Source: Alphaproteobacteria bacterium (GTDB lineage: Bacteria > Pseudomonadota > Alphaproteobacteria > Sphingomonadales > Sphingomonadaceae). From it: DNA of 56,665 bases. Both the position numbers and the translations under genes were made by a program. Position 1 is the stretch's first letter; each line of letters opens with the position of its first letter. Below, in pieces: positions 31,091-44,230 of the stretch. The notes beneath the pieces were generated by a model that did no database searches, was not told the DNA's origin, and worked only from the letters and a program-made list of their open reading frames with translations. The DNA lies in assembly GCA_030431435.1 (NCBI GenBank), contig JAUIJI010000002.1:1-56665 (forward strand), written 5' to 3'.

Positions 31091-31686
31091 CCGAGGCTTA
31101 TCGGACCAAGCTGGCGCATTGGGCCTTCAGCATGCTCTCGCTGCATCTGCTGCTGCTGGTCGGGATCAGCTACGATGCCTTCTGGGCCTATCTGTGGGAA
31201 TTCCTGCCAGCGCCGTTCGGCTGGACTAACTCGGAAGACATCGTGCTTTTGCGAATCATGGCTCAGTTCGATGTCTACATGATCCTCGGTATCCTGCTCT
31301 TCATTTGGCATTTTGCGGACTTTCTCCAGAATGACGGGCACGCGTTTCGCCTGCCTTGGAGGATCGACGGATACCTTTGGCTGGGGGCGACGTTCTGGGC
31401 CTTTGGCGTTTCCTATCTCCTGGCCATGTCCACCTTCCTCAACGATCTCGGTTGCCCCGAGTTCGCGTCATCTTCCTCCATGCTGGCCTTCTCGGCTGCG
31501 GCGGCGAGCGCTCCGAACAATCAGTTTGTTTTTTTGGACGGTTGCGGGATGTTTGTACCGCTCTGGAAGCAAGTGCCGCTCTGGACAACGCTCTTGGCAA
31601 TCCCGGTGCTGACTGCCGTGAAGGTAGCTTCTTCGATTGCCTCCCAGATCCGCTGTGCATTGTCTGCCCGGAAGGCTGTTGCCTGA
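31087..31686 (+). CDS. Hypothetical multi-pass membrane protein, possibly inserted
   Basis: 199 residues with about four hydrophobic segments (about 14-35, 60-78, 98-115 and 165-185) and a Cys-containing periplasmic or loop region (LNDLGCPEF, FLDGCGMFV). I do not recognise a family. It lies between the broken and the intact copies of a DksA-like N-terminus. Its sequence looks less GC-rich than its neighbours by eye (for example a T7 run near 31528). These features suggest a recent insertion, which is an inference. Confidence 0.6.
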   Translation: MTEAYRTKLAHWAFSMLSLHLLLLVGISYDAFWAYLWEFLPAPFGWTNSEDIVLLRIMAQFDVYMILGILLFIWHFADFLQNDGHAFRLPWRIDGYLWLGATFWAFGVSYLLAMSTFLNDLGCPEFASSSSMLAFSAAAASAPNNQFVFLDGCGMFVPLWKQVPLWTTLLAIPVLTAVKVASSIASQIRCALSARKAVA

Positions 31687-31743
31687 CAGGCCTTGCGGTG
31701 CTGTTCGCCTGCTTCTTTGACAAGCACGCGCCTGTGTTTCAGC

Positions 31744-32091
31744 ATGCCGACGATGACACCGGAAGAAGCCCGCACAGCGCTTGAAGCGCGGCTGGAAGAG
31801 CTGGCACGGCTCGACGCGATGAGCGCGGGCGGGCGCGAACCGGTGACCTTGCAGCAGGATGCCGTGGGGCGGTTGAGCCGCATGGACGCCATGCAGCAGC
31901 AGGCCATGGCGCAGGCAGAGGAGCGCCGCCGCCAGTCCGAACGCACCCGCATCCGCCGCGCGCTCGAACGCCTCGATGAAGGCGATTGGGGCTGGTGCGT
32001 CACTTGCGGAGAAGAGATCGCCGAGGGGCGGCTGCGCAATGATCCCTCTGTCGGCACTTGCATCACCTGTTCTTCCGGCGCGAAGGGATGA
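31744..32091 (+). CDS. DksA/TraR family C4 zinc-finger protein
   Basis: 115 residues. An N-terminal coiled coil (about 5-70) is followed by a C4 zinc finger with spacing C-x2-C-x17-C-x2-C (WCVTCGEEIAEGRL, then GTCITC, about residues 86-112). Members bind RNA polymerase through the secondary channel and modulate initiation with ppGpp. This short form lacks the Asp pair of classical DksA at the coiled-coil tip as far as I can see. ATG 31744 was chosen over 31693; ATG 31753 is also possible. Part of its 5' end is repeated at 31034. Confidence 0.82.
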   Translation: MPTMTPEEARTALEARLEELARLDAMSAGGREPVTLQQDAVGRLSRMDAMQQQAMAQAEERRRQSERTRIRRALERLDEGDWGWCVTCGEEIAEGRLRNDPSVGTCITCSSGAKG

Positions 32092-32093
32092 GC

Positions 32094-33494
32094 ATGCTTG
32101 CACCGCGCACACTGGCGCAGGTCGCGGGCGCGCTGGTGGTCGTGGCTGCGCTGCTGGCGCTGTTGGCCATACAGCAGACAGATTTTCGCGGTGACGAATA
32201 TACCTATGTCGATGGCGCGCGTGCCCTTGGCGCGGCTCTGGCGGGGCGTGGCAGCTGGAATGTGGCGCTCACCGAACTGATTGGCACGGGATGGTTCATG
32301 CCCGGGGCGGCGGTGATGCTCGCACCGCTCTTCGCGATTGTGCCTGACGCGGGGTTCCTCGCCGTGCGCGGGTGGATGCTGGCGCTGAACCTGCTGTTGC
32401 TGGTCGCCGCCCTGGCTTGCTTCAGGGGTCTGCCGGTAAGGTGGTCCACCGCGCTGTTGCTCACCTGTCCCGCACTGGTGGCAGCGTGGCATTTCGCTGC
32501 GGCTTCGGTGCTGCCGGACGTTCCAGCGGGCCTGCTTTCGGCCATCGCGCTGGTGCTGGCTTACCGGATCGGCATGGGCTTGCTGGCAGGCGAAGCGCCT
32601 TCGCTCAAATTGCTCGCGCTGATGGAGCTGGCGCTGGTGGCGGGGCTTTACCTGCGCGGGCCAGTGATCGTGCTGGTCGCCGCAGTACATGCCGTGCTGC
32701 TGGTGCTGGCGTTTGTCTCTGCCCGCGAGAAGGTTCGTTCCAGCGGGTTGCTAGTGGCGGGTCTTACCGCTGTGGCGCTGGCCCTTTTGCCATGGAGCAT
32801 CGCCGCCAGCCGCCACTTCGATGCGCGGGTGATCACTACCACCAATTTCCCGCTCGTTCTGGCAGACAGTTTCGGCGATCCGGAGAAGACCTGCTTCGGC
32901 CCGTGCGCAGACGGCGTCGATATCTGGCCCGCGTGGGAGTTCGCGCAAGAGCGAGCGGCAGCGACGGGCGAGAATGCGCTCACCATCCAGAGAGAGATGA
33001 TGGCGGCATCGCTCGACGGGCTGACGCTGCGATCCTACCTGCAGCAGGCACGCGAGCATGTGGCAGACCATCTGTTCGATCCGGCGGGCTGGGTGCGCGC
33101 GCAGATGCCCGTTTCCTATCGTATCCCGCCTGATCTTCGCGAAAGCTTCCTCACGGCGATCACGGTGCTGAGCTGGATCATATACCTGCCGTTCCTGCTG
33201 GCGCTGTTGGCGGGAAACCTGCTGGTCGCCCGCTCAAGCGACAGCGCGCGGCTGCAAAGCGTGCTGATCAAATCGGCGACTTTCGCGATGATGCTGCAAC
33301 CCTTCATGCACAAGTCCGGCCCACGCTATTGGGTGATGCTCGCCCCGCTGATGGCGTGGAGCGTGATGCTGCTCGCCGAGATGCGACAGGGCGAGCAGTC
33401 AACATCGGGCCACTGGCCGGGCTGGCTCGACCATATGCAGCGCGCCTATGCAGCTGGCTTCGTGCTGCTGGCAGCCGCGCTGCTGCTCGCCTGA
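32094..33494 (+). CDS. GT-C fold membrane glycosyltransferase (GT39/ArnT-like)
   Basis: About 466 residues with 10-12 helices. The first periplasmic loop contains DFRGDEYTYVDGARAL, which resembles the catalytic acidic loop of polyprenyl-phosphate-dependent GT-C enzymes. Further helices are followed by a C-terminal domain with HKSGPRYWVMLAPLMAW. Such enzymes transfer a sugar from a polyprenyl-phosphate donor to lipid, glycan or protein. AAGGG lies six bases before ATG 32094, while ATG 32088 would overlap the DksA-like stop. The substrate is unknown. Confidence 0.68.
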   Translation: MLAPRTLAQVAGALVVVAALLALLAIQQTDFRGDEYTYVDGARALGAALAGRGSWNVALTELIGTGWFMPGAAVMLAPLFAIVPDAGFLAVRGWMLALNLLLLVAALACFRGLPVRWSTALLLTCPALVAAWHFAAASVLPDVPAGLLSAIALVLAYRIGMGLLAGEAPSLKLLALMELALVAGLYLRGPVIVLVAAVHAVLLVLAFVSAREKVRSSGLLVAGLTAVALALLPWSIAASRHFDARVITTTNFPLVLADSFGDPEKTCFGPCADGVDIWPAWEFAQERAAATGENALTIQREMMAASLDGLTLRSYLQQAREHVADHLFDPAGWVRAQMPVSYRIPPDLRESFLTAITVLSWIIYLPFLLALLAGNLLVARSSDSARLQSVLIKSATFAMMLQPFMHKSGPRYWVMLAPLMAWSVMLLAEMRQGEQSTSGHWPGWLDHMQRAYAAGFVLLAAALLLA

Positions 33495-33572
33495 AGCGCT
33501 TGCGCGTGGTCAATTCCCTCGGCCCGCGCAATCGCCTATCCTGACAGCAGAGAGATTCGGGAGAGACATTTC

Positions 33573-34484
33573 ATGGCCCTGACGGTCAAGCCGCTCAGCG
33601 AGCGTTTCGGCGCGGAGATTTCGGGCGTCGATATCAGCCAGCCGCTGGATGAAGCGACGAAGCAGGAAATCCGTGACCTGCAGAACCGGTGGGGCGTCAC
33701 CGTATGGCGCGACACCGGGCTCGACGATGCCAGCCATGTCGCCTTCAGCCGCTTGTTCGGCCATGTCGAGCTGTCTCCCACCCACGGCAAGGCGCCGCGC
33801 TTTTCCGAGCCGGAGCTGTTCGATGCGACCAATATCGACCGCGATGGCAGCATCATCGACAACCCCAACCGGCGGCTGATCAACGCCGGCAACCGGCTGT
33901 GGCATATCGATTCCAGCTATATGGACGTGCGCAGCAAGGAAGCCGCGCTGCTGTGCCACGAGGCCCCGCCGATTTCCGCGCCGACATGGTTTGCCGATGC
34001 GCGCAGCGCCTATGACGATTTGCCGCAGGCGATGAAGGACCGGATCGGCGGGCTGACCGCGCGGCATTGCTATTTCTATTCGCGGATGAAAGCCGGTTAC
34101 CCCACCAATGAGGAGGAGCTGGACGCCATGCCGCATGCCCACCAGCCGGTGGTGCTCGACCATCGCTGGAGCGGGCGCAAGACGCTCTACCTCGGCAACC
34201 ATGCGCGCGATATCGTGGGCATGAGCCGCGAGCAAGGCCGCGCGCTGATCGAGGAACTGAACGACTGGATCACGCAGGACAAATACCTGATTTCCGTCGA
34301 ATATCAGGCGGGCGACATGAGCATCTGGGACAATCTGGCGGTGATGCACCGGGCGGGCGAGTATGACGATACCCTGTACCGCCGCGACATGCGCCGCACC
34401 ACCATTCGCGAACCCGGCGTCGAGGCGGCTGACGATCACTTCACCACCATGTTCGCCTCCTCTTTCCGGCGGGCCGAGGCGTAG
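33573..34484 (+). CDS. TauD/TfdA family 2-oxoglutarate-dependent dioxygenase
   Basis: 303 residues. The iron-binding facial triad is visible as HIDSSYMDV (His and Asp near 111-113) and VMHRAGEYDD (His near 258). The 2-oxoglutarate-binding Arg is in MRRTTIREPG (near 275). The N-terminus FGAEISGVDISQPLD is standard. It oxidises a small acid substrate such as a sulfonate, an aryloxyalkanoate or a related compound; the sequence does not tell which. No transporter or sulfonate-use genes are nearby. A GNAT gene follows 15 bp later on the same strand. Confidence 0.88.
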   Translation: MALTVKPLSERFGAEISGVDISQPLDEATKQEIRDLQNRWGVTVWRDTGLDDASHVAFSRLFGHVELSPTHGKAPRFSEPELFDATNIDRDGSIIDNPNRRLINAGNRLWHIDSSYMDVRSKEAALLCHEAPPISAPTWFADARSAYDDLPQAMKDRIGGLTARHCYFYSRMKAGYPTNEEELDAMPHAHQPVVLDHRWSGRKTLYLGNHARDIVGMSREQGRALIEELNDWITQDKYLISVEYQAGDMSIWDNLAVMHRAGEYDDTLYRRDMRRTTIREPGVEAADDHFTTMFASSFRRAEA

Positions 34485-34499
34485 TCCGCAAGACCAGCC

Positions 34500-35075
34500 A
34501 TGAAAATCGTCACTCCAACGCAGGACCACCTGCCGTATTACAAGGCCGCGCTCGAGCGGGGATGGTCGCCCAATGACATGGATGGCGAGCGCCACCGCCT
34601 GCGCGAACTGGGCGAAATCGAGGCAGATTCCGCGACCTTCCTCGCCCAGATGACAGACCGCGAAGCTGCGGCTGGCGATGTCGAGCTGCCCGATGGCAGT
34701 TTCGTGAAGCGGCTTCCCGGCATCCGCCGCTGGATGTGGGACGAAGGCTCGGACGAACCGTTCTGCGGCAATATCGGGTTCCGCTGGCAACCGGGCACCG
34801 AGGAGCTGCCGCCGCACCTGCTCGGCCATGTCGGCTATGCGGTCGTGCCGTGGAAGCGCGGGCATGGCTATGCTGCACAGGCGCTGCGCCAGATCCTGCC
34901 CGAAGCGCGCGCCCTGGGTATGCGCTGGATCAGCATCACCTGCGACAAGGGCAACCTGGCTTCTGTCCGCACCATCGAGAATGCAGGCGGTCTCCACACC
35001 GGCACCCGCGCCATGCCTGACGGATACCGCACCGAGCAACGCCAGAGCGTGGAGTGGTACCGGATCGAATTGTGA
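34500..35075 (+). CDS. GNAT family N-acetyltransferase
   Basis: 191 residues. The acetyl-CoA loop is seen in VGYAVVPWKRGHGYAAQALRQ (about residues 117-137, R-G-H-G-Y-A). It is followed by ISITCDKGNLASVRTIENAGG, the typical motif B of the RimJ/RimL-like subgroup. The acceptor is unknown. It follows the dioxygenase by 15 bp and is convergent with the acyltransferase gene downstream. Confidence 0.88.
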   Translation: MKIVTPTQDHLPYYKAALERGWSPNDMDGERHRLRELGEIEADSATFLAQMTDREAAAGDVELPDGSFVKRLPGIRRWMWDEGSDEPFCGNIGFRWQPGTEELPPHLLGHVGYAVVPWKRGHGYAAQALRQILPEARALGMRWISITCDKGNLASVRTIENAGGLHTGTRAMPDGYRTEQRQSVEWYRIEL

Positions 35076-35090
35076 AGCTGGATAAGCTGC

Positions 35091-35903
35091 TCAGCCGAGC
35101 ACCAACCGCGTGACCGGTACATGGCGACGCGCCAGCCATACCCCCGCGACCGAGGCGATGAACGCCGCCATGGCGGTGGCGATGGTTTGCGGCTCGAGGA
35201 TGCGGTTCATAATGCCCAGCGCAGCGATGTGGACCAGGTAGACGCCAAGCATGCAGGACGAGACGCCCTCAACCTTCCATCTGGTGGTGGAGAGCCCGGT
35301 GGCCAGCAGCACCGCAATGCCGCCAAGCACATAGGGAATGGTGATACCGGCAACGTTCCAGAAGGCGCATGCCAACAGGCTTGCGCTGGCGATGATGCGC
35401 CCGGCCCTGCTCGTGATCGCTACGCCAAGCAGGGCAGCCGGCAGAGCATGAATCCATTGGGCGATGGGCGGTTGAGTGGACAAGACGGCTTCTGACCACC
35501 ACGGCGCGGCGAGACAGAAGGCCAGTGCCACAACGCCGCATATGGCCGGCCTGATGCCAGTTTTGAGCTGCCGCGATGCAAGGATTGCGACGCAGATAAA
35601 AGGCAGGAACCACAGATGCGTCCCGTAAAGAAGGGAAGCGATGGGCCCGAGGCCTTCAACAAGCGGCGTTCCGTCTGCCAGCATGCGCCAACCGATGTAG
35701 AAGACGGACCAGAAGGCCCACGGGACCAGCAACCTGCGCCCCAGCTTCCCGTTGCTGCCGCCGAAATAGGTTGCCAGCATGGTAAAGGCGATCAGCCCGG
35801 CGTAGCCAAACTCTGCACCTGACGCCCCCGAATGGAACAGCACGATGCCGAAGGCGGCTGCAATCCGGATGAGCTCGATCGATTGGTTGCGGGTCGAGGT
35901 CAC
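35091..35903 (-). CDS. Short acyltransferase 3-like membrane protein
   Basis: 270 residues with about nine hydrophobic helices. The N-terminus IELIRIAAAFGIVLFHSG carries the conserved Arg and His of the acyltransferase 3 family, followed by GTHLWFLPFICVAIL. It is about 80-100 residues shorter than usual (compare 371 residues for the copy at 17095), which suggests a compact member; I see no frameshift. It stands alone between the convergent GNAT gene and gltD. The target of acylation is unknown. Confidence 0.75.
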   Translation of the reverse strand: MTSTRNQSIELIRIAAAFGIVLFHSGASGAEFGYAGLIAFTMLATYFGGSNGKLGRRLLVPWAFWSVFYIGWRMLADGTPLVEGLGPIASLLYGTHLWFLPFICVAILASRQLKTGIRPAICGVVALAFCLAAPWWSEAVLSTQPPIAQWIHALPAALLGVAITSRAGRIIASASLLACAFWNVAGITIPYVLGGIAVLLATGLSTTRWKVEGVSSCMLGVYLVHIAALGIMNRILEPQTIATAMAAFIASVAGVWLARRHVPVTRLVLG

Positions 35904-36000
35904 AGCCTTTCCTGTACGAAAGGTCTTGTCCGGTCAATCACATAGGATCAGGGACTTATTCCTGCTGCAACAGCCCAACTCAGTGCCAAGTCCAGCCTGA

Positions 36001-37437
36001 TCAACGCGGCAGTTCGCTCACGCCCATCAGCGCCTCGTCCACGCTGCGCGCGCACTGGCGGCCTTCGCGGATCGCCCAGACGACCAGCGACTGGCCACGG
36101 CGCATGTCACCGCAGGCCCAGATCTGTTCGTCGGAAGTGCGATAGTCGAGCGTGTTGGCATCGACATTGCCGCGATCGGTCAGTTCCACGCCTGCCTGGT
36201 CAAGCATGCCGGCCTTCTTCGGGCCGACAAAGCCCATGGCGAGCAGGATCAGGTCTGCCTTCAGCGTGAATTCGCTGTCGGGCACTTCTTCCAGCTTGCC
36301 GTTCGACCAGTCTGCGCGCACGCATTTCAGGCCGGTGACCTTGCCGTCCTCGCTCACCACTTCCTTGGTCAGCACGGCCCAGTCGCGGGTCACGCCTTCC
36401 TCGTGGCTGGTCGAGGTGCGCAGCTTCATCGGCCAGTCGGGCCAGGTCAGCAGCTTGTCCTCATGCTCGGGCGGCTGCGGCATGATCTCGATCTGGGTCA
36501 CGCTCTTTGCGCCCTGGCGGTTGGAGGTGCCGACGCAGTCAGACCCGGTGTCGCCACCGCCGATCACGATCACATCCTTGCCGGTGGCGGTCAGCGTGCC
36601 GCGCGGGGCTGCACGTTCCTCGCTATCGCCGGCGTTGCGCTTGTTCTGCTGAACGAGGAATTCCATCGCGAGGCGCACGCCGGGCAGTTCTGCGCCGGGG
36701 ATCTGCAGCATGCGGGCATCTTCCGCGCCGCCTGCCATCACGATGGCGTCGAAGTTTTCCTTCAGGCTCTTGATCGATACGTCCACGCCCACTTCGGCGG
36801 AGGTGCGGATGGTCACGCCTTCGGCTTCCATCTGCACCGCGCGGCGGTTGATCAGGTGCTTTTCCATCTTGAAGTCGGGAATGCCGTAACGCAGCAGGCC
36901 GCCGATCCGGTCGTTCTTTTCGAACAGCGTCACCGAATGGCCCGCCCGGGCGAGCTGCTGGGCGCAGGCCATGCCAGCCGGGCCTGAGCCGACCACGGCC
37001 ACGCTCTTGCCGGTCTTCTTCTCCGGAACCTGCGGTTCGATCCAGCCTTCCTTCCAGCCGCGATCGACGATGGCGCATTCGATGCTCTTGATCGTCACCG
37101 GCTGGCCTGAAAGGTTCAGCGTGCAGCTTTCCTCGCACGGGGCGGGGCAGATGCGGCCGGTAAACTCGGGGAAGTTGTTGGTCGAATGCAGCACTTCCAG
37201 CGCGTTCTTCCAGTCACCCTTGTAGACCAGGTCATTCCAGTCCGGGATGATGTTGTTCACCGGGCAGCCGTTGTGGCAGTAGGGAATGCCGCAGTTCATG
37301 CAGCGCGAAGCCTGGCCCTTAAGGGCCTCCTCGCTGTGCGGGACCACGAATTCCTTGTAATGCTTCAGCCGTTCCTTGGGATCGGCATAGGTGCGATCCT
37401 TGCGGTCGAGCTCGAGAAAGCCGGTTTCTTTACCCAT
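36001..37437 (-). CDS. gltD: Glutamate synthase (NADPH) small subunit
   Basis: 478 residues. N-terminal cysteines for the low-potential [4Fe-4S] clusters are seen in [17 protein letters not shown] (near 47) and CPAPCEESC (near 97). An FAD-binding loop ([16 protein letters not shown], near 146) and an NADPH loop ([13 protein letters not shown], near 289) follow. It passes electrons from NADPH to GltB for glutamate formation in ammonia assimilation. It lies 11 bp after gltB, forming a gltB-gltD operon on the minus strand. Confidence 0.97.
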   Translation of the reverse strand: MGKETGFLELDRKDRTYADPKERLKHYKEFVVPHSEEALKGQASRCMNCGIPYCHNGCPVNNIIPDWNDLVYKGDWKNALEVLHSTNNFPEFTGRICPAPCEESCTLNLSGQPVTIKSIECAIVDRGWKEGWIEPQVPEKKTGKSVAVVGSGPAGMACAQQLARAGHSVTLFEKNDRIGGLLRYGIPDFKMEKHLINRRAVQMEAEGVTIRTSAEVGVDVSIKSLKENFDAIVMAGGAEDARMLQIPGAELPGVRLAMEFLVQQNKRNAGDSEERAAPRGTLTATGKDVIVIGGGDTGSDCVGTSNRQGAKSVTQIEIMPQPPEHEDKLLTWPDWPMKLRTSTSHEEGVTRDWAVLTKEVVSEDGKVTGLKCVRADWSNGKLEEVPDSEFTLKADLILLAMGFVGPKKAGMLDQAGVELTDRGNVDANTLDYRTSDEQIWACGDMRRGQSLVVWAIREGRQCARSVDEALMGVSELPR

Positions 37438-37448
37438 CTTTGTATTCC

Positions 37449-42161
<4,713 letters not shown>

Positions 42162-42283
42162 CAGCGGGCAGCGAAACGCGACTCAGCCCGGCATGGGAAA
42201 TGCACGAAAATGTCGCGAGCGCTCCCCATGGCGACACGAAACAAGTTTTGCAAGGTTGCAGGCTATGCAAAATGCGCCAGTTG

Positions 42284-42313
42284 CCCCCGAAATCCAGTGA
42301 TTTCGGGGGTTTA
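42284..42313. terminator. 11-bp perfect hairpin between the acidic membrane protein gene and gltB
   Basis: CCCCCGAAATC (42284-42294) pairs perfectly with GATTTCGGGGG (42299-42309) across a four-base loop. On the minus strand, where both flanking genes are read, there is no T-run directly after it, so it may be an RNA-processing or weak termination signal at the end of the 614-residue protein gene. Confidence 0.5.
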
Positions 42314-42342
42314 GGCTTTAGCGAACTGGACCAAGGTCGGTG

Positions 42343-44187
42343 TTAGCCGGCGCCGCGCATGCGCTGCAGGTTGAGCAGTGCTTCACGAAGCGCGCGCTCG
42401 TTCTCTTCGGTGTCGAGCGGATTGTCCGCCTGCATCGCTTCGGACTCCTGGCTGGCAGGGCGATCGAAGGGACGTGTCGCATTGGGGAAGACAACTGCGG
42501 GTTCGACCGCGCCTTCTTCCGGCTCGGGCTCGTCCTCGATGCGCACGAATTCCTCGCCGCGCTGGTTGAAGGGATTGCCCATGCCCAGCAGCGAACCGAA
42601 TTCAGGATTATCGCCTTGCCCTTCCGGTTCGTCGGCTTCGTCTGCTGTCGGCGCTTCTTCGGCAGCCTGGGGGGCAGCCTCCGGGGTGGAAGGCTCGGCG
42701 GTTGCGCCTTGCCGGATTCGATCGAGCGGCAAGGCAAAGGATGCAGCGAGATTGCCGTCTTCCTCATCCTCGTCATCCTCCGGGATGGCGAAGTGGGCGA
42801 AGGGCTGGCTCGTCGGTTCCTTGACGGGGGGCTTGGGTGCCTCACCGCCGACCGGCTTGAAATACTGGCGGGTTTCTTCTTCCGGCCTGACAGGCTCCGG
42901 TTGCGGTGCGGCAGCGGCAGGCTCGGCCTCTTCACCGGGCTCGCCGACAGGGGCATCCTGTGTATCTGGCATCGCAAGCTCCTGCTGAGCGGCGGGCGCT
43001 TGCAAGTCCTGCGGCTGGTCTTGCCCTTCGCTTGCGGACTTGCCGAAGAAGGCCGCCATCGCTTGCGCAGCATCTTGCGCACCGGCCTGTTCCACGTTGG
43101 CATCGATTGCAGCGGCAACGGCGCGCGGAGCGGGTGTAGCCGAAGCGGACAGCTGCGCCTTTGTGTGGCGTAGTTCACGACGTTTCTCGATCGAAGCTCC
43201 CAGCCGCTGGGCAAGCTGGACCAGGCCCAGTTCTTCCAGCTGGGCAGAGGGCGCTTCCGGTGTTTCCTTGCCGCTTTCAGCCGCGGTATCCTGGTCGAAG
43301 GTGGAAGGTTCGTCGGTCATTTCCGGCATGTCCTCGATTGGGTCACTGGTCATTTCGGCGGGCGCTTCGTCAGTATCGGCAGAAAATCCCTGCGATTCGG
43401 TTTCTGCTGCCTGCGGTCCTTCCCGCGCTTCCTCGAGAAATTCGAAGCCGGTGCGAGCATCGTCGTCCGCAAGCGATTGGAAACCGGGGTTGGCATCAAT
43501 AGGTGCCAGTGCTTCGATAGCCTGATCTTCAGCCAGCAGGTCCTCGCCAAAGGGATCTTCGACCATCGCTTCAGGGATGGAATCCGCCAGTTCAAAGGGG
43601 GCGTGCGGTTCGCCGGCCTGTTCGGCCAGTTCGTCTGACAGTTCCGAGAAGTCTTCGGACAATTCGAGATTGCCGATCCGGGCGGTTTCCAGGCCATCGG
43701 GGGCTTCGTATACGATAGTGTCAGTCACGCTGGGAAGCGGAGCGAAATCGAGGAAATCGCTGCGCTGGCCTTCCTCTTCCTTCATCGCGAGCATGCGACG
43801 GCCGCTGCGCGGCGTGGCGTCAAAACCGTCATCGCCAAGCTCGTCATGCGCGGCAATCGGCTGGCGGCCACCGTCCATATGGCTGCGGTGGGCATTGGCC
43901 ACCTGGCGGGCGATAAACAGGCCCGCAACCGCACCGGCAAAGGTAAAGGCAAGCGCGATCAGCAGGCGGGCGGTCATGCCCAGTGGCGGGGCGGCGAAGG
44001 GAATGATCGAAGGCAGGCCTACGCCCACGGACAGCCGCTCGATCACCTCTACCGGCACCATCAGGCTGCCCAGCCCGAGCAGCGCGGCAAACCACAGCGA
44101 CACGATAAAGGGGAACGCGCGATGCGTACTTATCGGCGGCTTTGCAGCCTTTGCCTTGGATCCGTTTTCCAGAGCCTGTGAAGCCAC
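42343..44187 (-). CDS. Two-helix membrane protein with long acidic disordered region
   Basis: 614 residues. Two N-terminal helices (about 27-47 and 70-94) are followed by some 500 residues rich in Glu, Asp, Pro and Ala with low-complexity character, including a short helix LGLVQLAQRLGASIEKRRELRH (about 320-341) and a conserved-looking C-terminus (NERALREALLNLQRMRG). I do not recognise a family. The layout suggests a membrane-tethered scaffold with a disordered cytoplasmic tail, but function is unknown. It lies between gltB and the exosortase-A-associated glycosyltransferase on the same strand. Confidence 0.78.
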   Translation of the reverse strand: MASQALENGSKAKAAKPPISTHRAFPFIVSLWFAALLGLGSLMVPVEVIERLSVGVGLPSIIPFAAPPLGMTARLLIALAFTFAGAVAGLFIARQVANAHRSHMDGGRQPIAAHDELGDDGFDATPRSGRRMLAMKEEEGQRSDFLDFAPLPSVTDTIVYEAPDGLETARIGNLELSEDFSELSDELAEQAGEPHAPFELADSIPEAMVEDPFGEDLLAEDQAIEALAPIDANPGFQSLADDDARTGFEFLEEAREGPQAAETESQGFSADTDEAPAEMTSDPIEDMPEMTDEPSTFDQDTAAESGKETPEAPSAQLEELGLVQLAQRLGASIEKRRELRHTKAQLSASATPAPRAVAAAIDANVEQAGAQDAAQAMAAFFGKSASEGQDQPQDLQAPAAQQELAMPDTQDAPVGEPGEEAEPAAAAPQPEPVRPEEETRQYFKPVGGEAPKPPVKEPTSQPFAHFAIPEDDEDEEDGNLAASFALPLDRIRQGATAEPSTPEAAPQAAEEAPTADEADEPEGQGDNPEFGSLLGMGNPFNQRGEEFVRIEDEPEPEEGAVEPAVVFPNATRPFDRPASQESEAMQADNPLDTEENERALREALLNLQRMRGAG

Positions 44188-44230
44188 GATATTGTCCTGT
44201 CCAGCGCCGGTGCTGCGCGTGCCACAACCG

